A stretch of 11,678 bases of DNA from Lachnospiraceae bacterium. Its GTDB lineage: Bacteria; Bacillota_A; Clostridia; Lachnospirales; Lachnospiraceae. Shown here piece after piece: positions 9,328 through 11,678 of this stretch (within the stretch, counting starts at the first letter, position 1; each line of letters opens with the position of its first letter). The stretch is taken from positions 1-11,678 of the forward strand of contig JAGADM010000057.1 in assembly GCA_017613595.1 (NCBI GenBank), given 5' to 3'. The notes beneath the pieces are model-generated. The model did not search any database. It saw only the letters and a program-made list of their open reading frames with translations, and was not told the DNA's origin. The translations under genes and the position numbers were made by a program.

Positions 9328-9340
9328 GACGGAAACACTG
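9314..9340 (+). other. Inverted repeat straddling the stop codon of the MBL-fold gene
   Basis: CAGTGTT (9314-9320) and AACACTG (9334-9340) form a perfect 7-bp stem around a 13-nt loop that contains the TAA stop at 9325-9327. No T-run follows, so termination is unlikely to be efficient. It may stabilise the message 3' end or be chance. Confidence 0.35.
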
Positions 9341-9341
9341 C

Positions 9342-9449
9342 AATGTTGAAGGCGGAAAATATTCGTTTTTTGATAAGCGGAAAGGTGTAATTAACATTGA
9401 TACCCTGCAATGTGATGAAACAGACTATGGCAGTTGGCCTGACAAGTAA
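9342..9449 (+). pseudogene. Possible C-terminal remnant of an unidentified gene
   Basis: The gap between the MBL-fold gene and the next membrane protein gene has one frame open for 35 codons up to TAA at 9447-9449. It encodes a natural-looking, acidic segment ending INIDTLQCDETDYGSWPDK, with varied composition rather than low-complexity junk. There is no start codon with a ribosome binding site in this frame, and it runs out of frame from the MBL-fold gene. I interpret it as the tail of a gene whose 5' part was lost. I cannot name the family. It could also be chance; the frame is short and not independently supported. Confidence 0.3.
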
Positions 9450-9464
9450 ACAGAGGTACTGAAT

Positions 9465-9764
9465 ATGTGGTTTAAGATGCATCCGTGGGTATTTCCCATA
9501 ATCCTGGGCTGTATAGGATTGTTATACATTTTTCTCAATATCGGAGCGGCTATAGAAACGAAAAAGATTCAGGCCAAAGGCTCTGATCATCATATATCAG
9601 GCATCCCTTTCCTTGGCGGGATACATTTGCTTACAGCAGGGCTGATCAGCCCGATTAAGTGGCTGGCTCTTCTATGCATACTGGATTATACTTTTTGGGA
9701 ATTTCTGTATGCGGTTGGGCTGGATACATGCAGTAAAAAGAAGGATGACACACAAAATCCGTAA
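9465..9764 (+). CDS. Small orphan membrane protein, function unknown
   Basis: A 99-residue protein with one N-terminal transmembrane helix at about 8-30, a short polar loop rich in charged residues and His (to about 45), then a long hydrophobic region at about 47-84 that can form two helices. The tail is hydrophilic (CSKKKDDTQNP). The segment SGIPFLGGI followed by SPIKWLALLCILDY stands out as motif-like: Gly/Pro turns flanked by aromatic residues. AGAGG at 9452-9456 lies 8 nt before the ATG. No catalytic motif or signal peptide is seen. Small multi-pass proteins in variable loci are sometimes immunity proteins against secreted toxins, but no toxin is adjacent here, so I assign no function. 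The sequence is AT-richer than the housekeeping block. Confidence 0.8.
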   Translation: MWFKMHPWVFPIILGCIGLLYIFLNIGAAIETKKIQAKGSDHHISGIPFLGGIHLLTAGLISPIKWLALLCILDYTFWEFLYAVGLDTCSKKKDDTQNP

Positions 9765-9829
9765 AGCATAGTCTTTTAGTCCTACGATAGTATTTGAAAT
9801 TGCATCTGTGTATGAAGGAGGTAACTAAA

Positions 9830-10432
9830 ATGTATTACGGAAGTTTACTGTTTCTGATTCCGTTATTTCTCGCGGCATTCCTGTACATGCTTACTGTCGG
9901 AAAGTTAGAAGAGATATTCGCGGTTTTCATGACTATGTTTCTTTCTTTTATGGCGGTTATGCCGATAGCATACAGAATGGCTGTTTCCTATACTTTAAAA
10001 CACAGAAAACCGGCATCCAACAGTACGGTAGTGGTTTTCGTTAACGGTGTTCCTGTCGGTGCTGCCAAGGGAAACAGGCCGGCCCTTCTCACGGTATTTC
10101 TTGTAATTGTATTATCCGCTGCAGTTGTAATTGCGTTATATGTAATAACATTCCTGCTTCATAAGATTACTAAAAATTCCATGCAAGGAAAGTTTACGAA
10201 ATGGATTCAGCTCATTGCGGCTGTCCTTGCTTGTCTGGACGCGGTTTATATTGTAGCGATAAGCGCGTTTTTCAGAAAACCTGTGATAAATGCGACTTTT
10301 CGGAAGATGCTGAGTATACGAACAAAATACGGCTGGACAGGTTTTCAACCCGTAACGGGAATGGTCTACGGGGCAATTATTCTTATTTTCGCGATAATAG
10401 CTGTCGTTCATGCGATAAAGGCGGAAAGATAG
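9830..10432 (+). CDS. Orphan integral membrane protein with about five helices, function unknown
   Basis: A 200-residue protein with likely transmembrane helices at about 3-22, 27-48, 85-110, 125-147 and 175-196. A soluble loop at about 55-84 contains a beta-like stretch STVVVFVNGVPVGAAKG. A second loop at about 150-172 is basic. I set the start at ATG 9830 because AAGGAGG at 9815-9821 sits 8 nt upstream; the longer frame starting at TTG 9794 or ATG 9812 would run through that ribosome binding site. I recognise no family. It is 65 nt downstream of the 99-residue membrane protein gene, with no terminator between, so the two could form one unit. AT-rich codons contrast with the dnaK region. There is no signal-peptide cleavage site or catalytic motif. 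Confidence 0.82.
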   Translation: MYYGSLLFLIPLFLAAFLYMLTVGKLEEIFAVFMTMFLSFMAVMPIAYRMAVSYTLKHRKPASNSTVVVFVNGVPVGAAKGNRPALLTVFLVIVLSAAVVIALYVITFLLHKITKNSMQGKFTKWIQLIAAVLACLDAVYIVAISAFFRKPVINATFRKMLSIRTKYGWTGFQPVTGMVYGAIILIFAIIAVVHAIKAER

Positions 10433-10550
10433 TTTTTGGATTAAGAATCATAAGGGAAACGAGGCCTTTTTACCGGAAGCGGGAGACATTGTTCTCTATG
10501 ACCGTGTTTTCGAAAACCGGGAGCACGATCATATCGGGAGTGAGAAGTTT
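10419..10550 (+). pseudogene. Remnant resembling the core of a CHAP/NlpC-P60-like protein
   Basis: In the 119-nt gap before the methyltransferase, the frame starting at 10431 reads a strongly protein-like segment: WIKNHKGNEAFLPEA, then GDIVLYDRVFENREHDHIG, up to about 10538. The pattern GDIVxxD followed by DHIG is typical of the CHAP and NlpC/P60-type papain-fold core, where the His is catalytic. No start codon with a ribosome binding site precedes it, the expected upstream Cys part is absent, and the match ends abruptly at HIG-SEKF where the methyltransferase ribosome binding site begins. I therefore call it the broken middle of a lost gene. The frame stays open to about 10671 within the methyltransferase gene only by chance. 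Family recognition is from memory of motifs, not a search. Confidence 0.5.
10502..10520 (+). other. Palindrome GTTTTCGAAAAC flanked by CCG/CGG
   Basis: A perfect 12-nt palindrome, GTTTTCGAAAAC (10506-10517), is extended by CCG and CGG arms with a single unpaired T at 10505. It lies 32-50 nt upstream of the methyltransferase start, where an operator might sit. It also falls inside the gene remnant, so it may be an accident of old coding sequence. Confidence 0.3.
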
Positions 10551-10551
10551 T

Positions 10552-11319
10552 ATGAATACGGAAAGAATAGAAAAACTGAGAAAAGAGTGGGAAGCCGAGG
10601 AGAAGATTGCTCATATACACGGATGGGATTTCTCTCATATTCACGGTAGATATGATGAGGAGGACAATCTTCCCTGGGACTACAAACAGATTATTGAAGA
10701 GTACCTTACGGATGATATGAAGCTGCTCGATTATGACACGGGCGGCGGAGAGTTTCTGCTTTCGCTTGGGCATCCGTACAAGAATACGGCAGCTACCGAG
10801 GGGTTCCCTCCGAATGTGAAGCTCTGCAAAGAAACATTGCTTCCTTTGGGAATTGATTTTAAGCCGTGTGATGATGAGAAGAGTATTCCTTATGCCGACG
10901 GCTCTTTTGACATCTTCATCAACAGACACGGAAGTTTTGATCCGAAAGAAGCATACCGGCTCCTGAAAACGGGCGGAGTATTCATTACGCAGCAGGTGGG
11001 CGGCCGGAATGACCGGGATCTTGTGGATATGGTTCTTCCCGATGCGTCCAGGCCGGACCTTGAACTGGAACTGGCCGTTCAGAGGAAAAGGTTCGAGGAG
11101 GCAGGATTCAGCATAATTCGTGCCGAAGAAGCTTTCAGGCCGATTCGCTTCTATGATGTAGGGGCATTTGTCTGGTTCGCGCACATTATTGAATGGGAAT
11201 TCCCGGATTTCTCCGTGGAAAAGTGCATGGACGGTCTTCTGCGGATGCAGGAAGTAATTGATAAGACCGGTGCGGTCGAAGGAACGATTCACAGATATCT
11301 TATCGTCGCAGGAAAATAA
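10552..11319 (+). CDS. Class I SAM-dependent methyltransferase, substrate unknown
   Basis: A 255-residue methyltransferase-fold protein. After a charged N-terminal helix and an HIHGWDFSHIHGR segment near 21-33, motif I is LLDYDTGGGEFL at 58-69, a variant of the usual DxGxGxG. The acidic residue that binds ribose is probably E83 in ATEGFPPN. IPYADGSFDIFINRHGSF near 112-129 is the motif IV region, and LLKTGGVFITQQVGG near 138-151 follows. The wording resembles small UbiE/BioC-like methyltransferases, but the substrate is unknown. I chose ATG 10552 with GGGAG at 10536-10540. The frame is open much further upstream to 10201, but that part overlaps the membrane protein gene in another frame and is unlikely to be translated. 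A Trp-rich tail near 208-215 may shape the substrate pocket. Confidence 0.9.
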   Translation: MNTERIEKLRKEWEAEEKIAHIHGWDFSHIHGRYDEEDNLPWDYKQIIEEYLTDDMKLLDYDTGGGEFLLSLGHPYKNTAATEGFPPNVKLCKETLLPLGIDFKPCDDEKSIPYADGSFDIFINRHGSFDPKEAYRLLKTGGVFITQQVGGRNDRDLVDMVLPDASRPDLELELAVQRKRFEEAGFSIIRAEEAFRPIRFYDVGAFVWFAHIIEWEFPDFSVEKCMDGLLRMQEVIDKTGAVEGTIHRYLIVAGK

Positions 11320-11347
11320 ACGGATAAGTACAGGCGGGAGGAACGCG

Positions 11348-11678
11348 ATGCAGTTTAAAGAAGGGCTCGGCTGGAAGGCGTGCCATGACGAAGAGAGAAA
11401 CATCTACACGGCGCAGAGAACCTGGAGGGGCTTTTATCAGCTTTGTGAGATTGATGCCGAGACATATAATAAACTCAGCGATGACGGAAACGCTGATAAA
11501 CTGATCGGCAGCGGCAGAGTTCTGTTCGAATCGGATGATGATTATTATACTCAGCGTTATTACCGAATTGTCGACGAGAATTACGCCGAGCTTGCACCAT
11601 GGGCAAGTGCCAATTGGATAGCCGGCAAATCGGACGTACTGGACAGGAGATATGAGGTCGTCAATCGGTTTCCGGGAG
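11348..11678 (+). CDS. Unrecognised soluble protein, N-terminal 110 residues (runs off window)
   Basis: An open frame begins at ATG 11348 with GGGAGG at 11336-11341, 6 nt upstream, and continues without a stop to the end of the window (110 codons). The product is hydrophilic and aromatic-rich: MQFKEGLGWKACHDEER at the start, TWRGFYQLCEID near 25-36, then SDDDYYTQRYYRIVDENYAE near 62-81 and APWASANW near 83-90. There is no signal peptide, membrane segment or known catalytic motif. I do not recognise the family. It follows the methyltransferase by 28 nt and could share its transcript. The composition (many Asp, Tyr, Trp) looks like a real, folded, acidic cytosolic protein. The full length is not visible. 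Confidence 0.8.
   Translation, partial: MQFKEGLGWKACHDEERNIYTAQRTWRGFYQLCEIDAETYNKLSDDGNADKLIGSGRVLFESDDDYYTQRYYRIVDENYAELAPWASANWIAGKSDVLDRRYEVVNRFPG

Noticed and set aside
8677..9388. Shared GGAAAGGTGT (near 8678 and 9379) as a cassette-boundary repeat
   Set aside because: Both copies contain ribosome-binding-site-like purine runs, which explains much of the match; no third copy occurs at the other accessory junctions.
9338..9413. Direct repeat CTGCAATGT at 9338-9346 and 9405-9413 as a target-site duplication
   Set aside because: The 9-nt repeat brackets only 58 nt with no terminal inverted repeats or transposase, and one copy could be chance in this short gap.
9795..9821. Promoter starting with TTGAAA before the 200-residue membrane protein
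   Set aside because: No acceptable -10 box lies 16-18 nt downstream; that position is occupied by the ribosome binding site.
10201..10551. N-terminal extension of the methyltransferase by 117 codons
   Set aside because: The frame is open but overlaps the membrane protein gene, is rich in Cys and Arg typical of wrong-frame translation, and lacks a good start. Homology-like sequence begins at ATG 10552.
10441..11403. 320-codon minus-strand frame opposite the methyltransferase
   Set aside because: The plus strand has methyltransferase motifs and a proper ribosome binding site; the minus translation is Cys/Arg/Phe-rich without motifs and extends into the next plus-strand gene.

Overview
The window reads as a chromosomal segment of a Gram-positive Clostridia member. 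A Lachnospiraceae-like host is my inference from overall style, not from a marker gene. Every supported gene lies on the + strand. The first part is the classic Firmicute heat-shock order: the 3' end of grpE, then dnaK, dnaJ, prmA and rsmE. The DnaK lacks the extra nucleotide-binding-domain segment seen in proteobacterial DnaK, which supports the Gram-positive assignment.

Region 1 (1-4355) holds the chaperone machine (GrpE, DnaK, DnaJ) and the ribosomal protein L11 methyltransferase. Hairpins sit in the dnaK-dnaJ and dnaJ-prmA gaps and may tune relative expression. Region 2 (4369-8095) holds rsmE overlapping a NifS-type cysteine desulfurase by 4 nt, then thiI (tRNA 4-thiouridine synthesis) and a small four-helix membrane protein. 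A clear intrinsic terminator overlaps the stop codon of that membrane protein gene. The desulfurase and the rhodanese-less ThiI look like a dedicated sulfur-relay pair, as in Bacillus subtilis NifZ-ThiI. The thiI leader has a 10-bp perfect inverted repeat, a competing structure and an unusually distant Shine-Dalgarno sequence.

Region 3 (about 8100-11678) is accessory. It starts with a good extended -10 promoter and a Nudix hydrolase, followed by a metallo-beta-lactamase-fold hydrolase, two unrelated orphan membrane proteins, a divergent SAM-dependent methyltransferase and the start of an unrecognised soluble protein that runs off the window. Two intergenic gaps here (about 9342-9449 and 10419-10550) hold short open stretches that look like the debris of larger genes. 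The second resembles the core of a CHAP/NlpC-P60-like protein. This points to a locus of repeated gene gain and loss just downstream of a conserved housekeeping block. I found no tRNA, rRNA, CRISPR array, transposase or integrase. I did not recognise a complete new defence or biosynthetic system; the thiI leader and the gene-debris pattern are the best leads.
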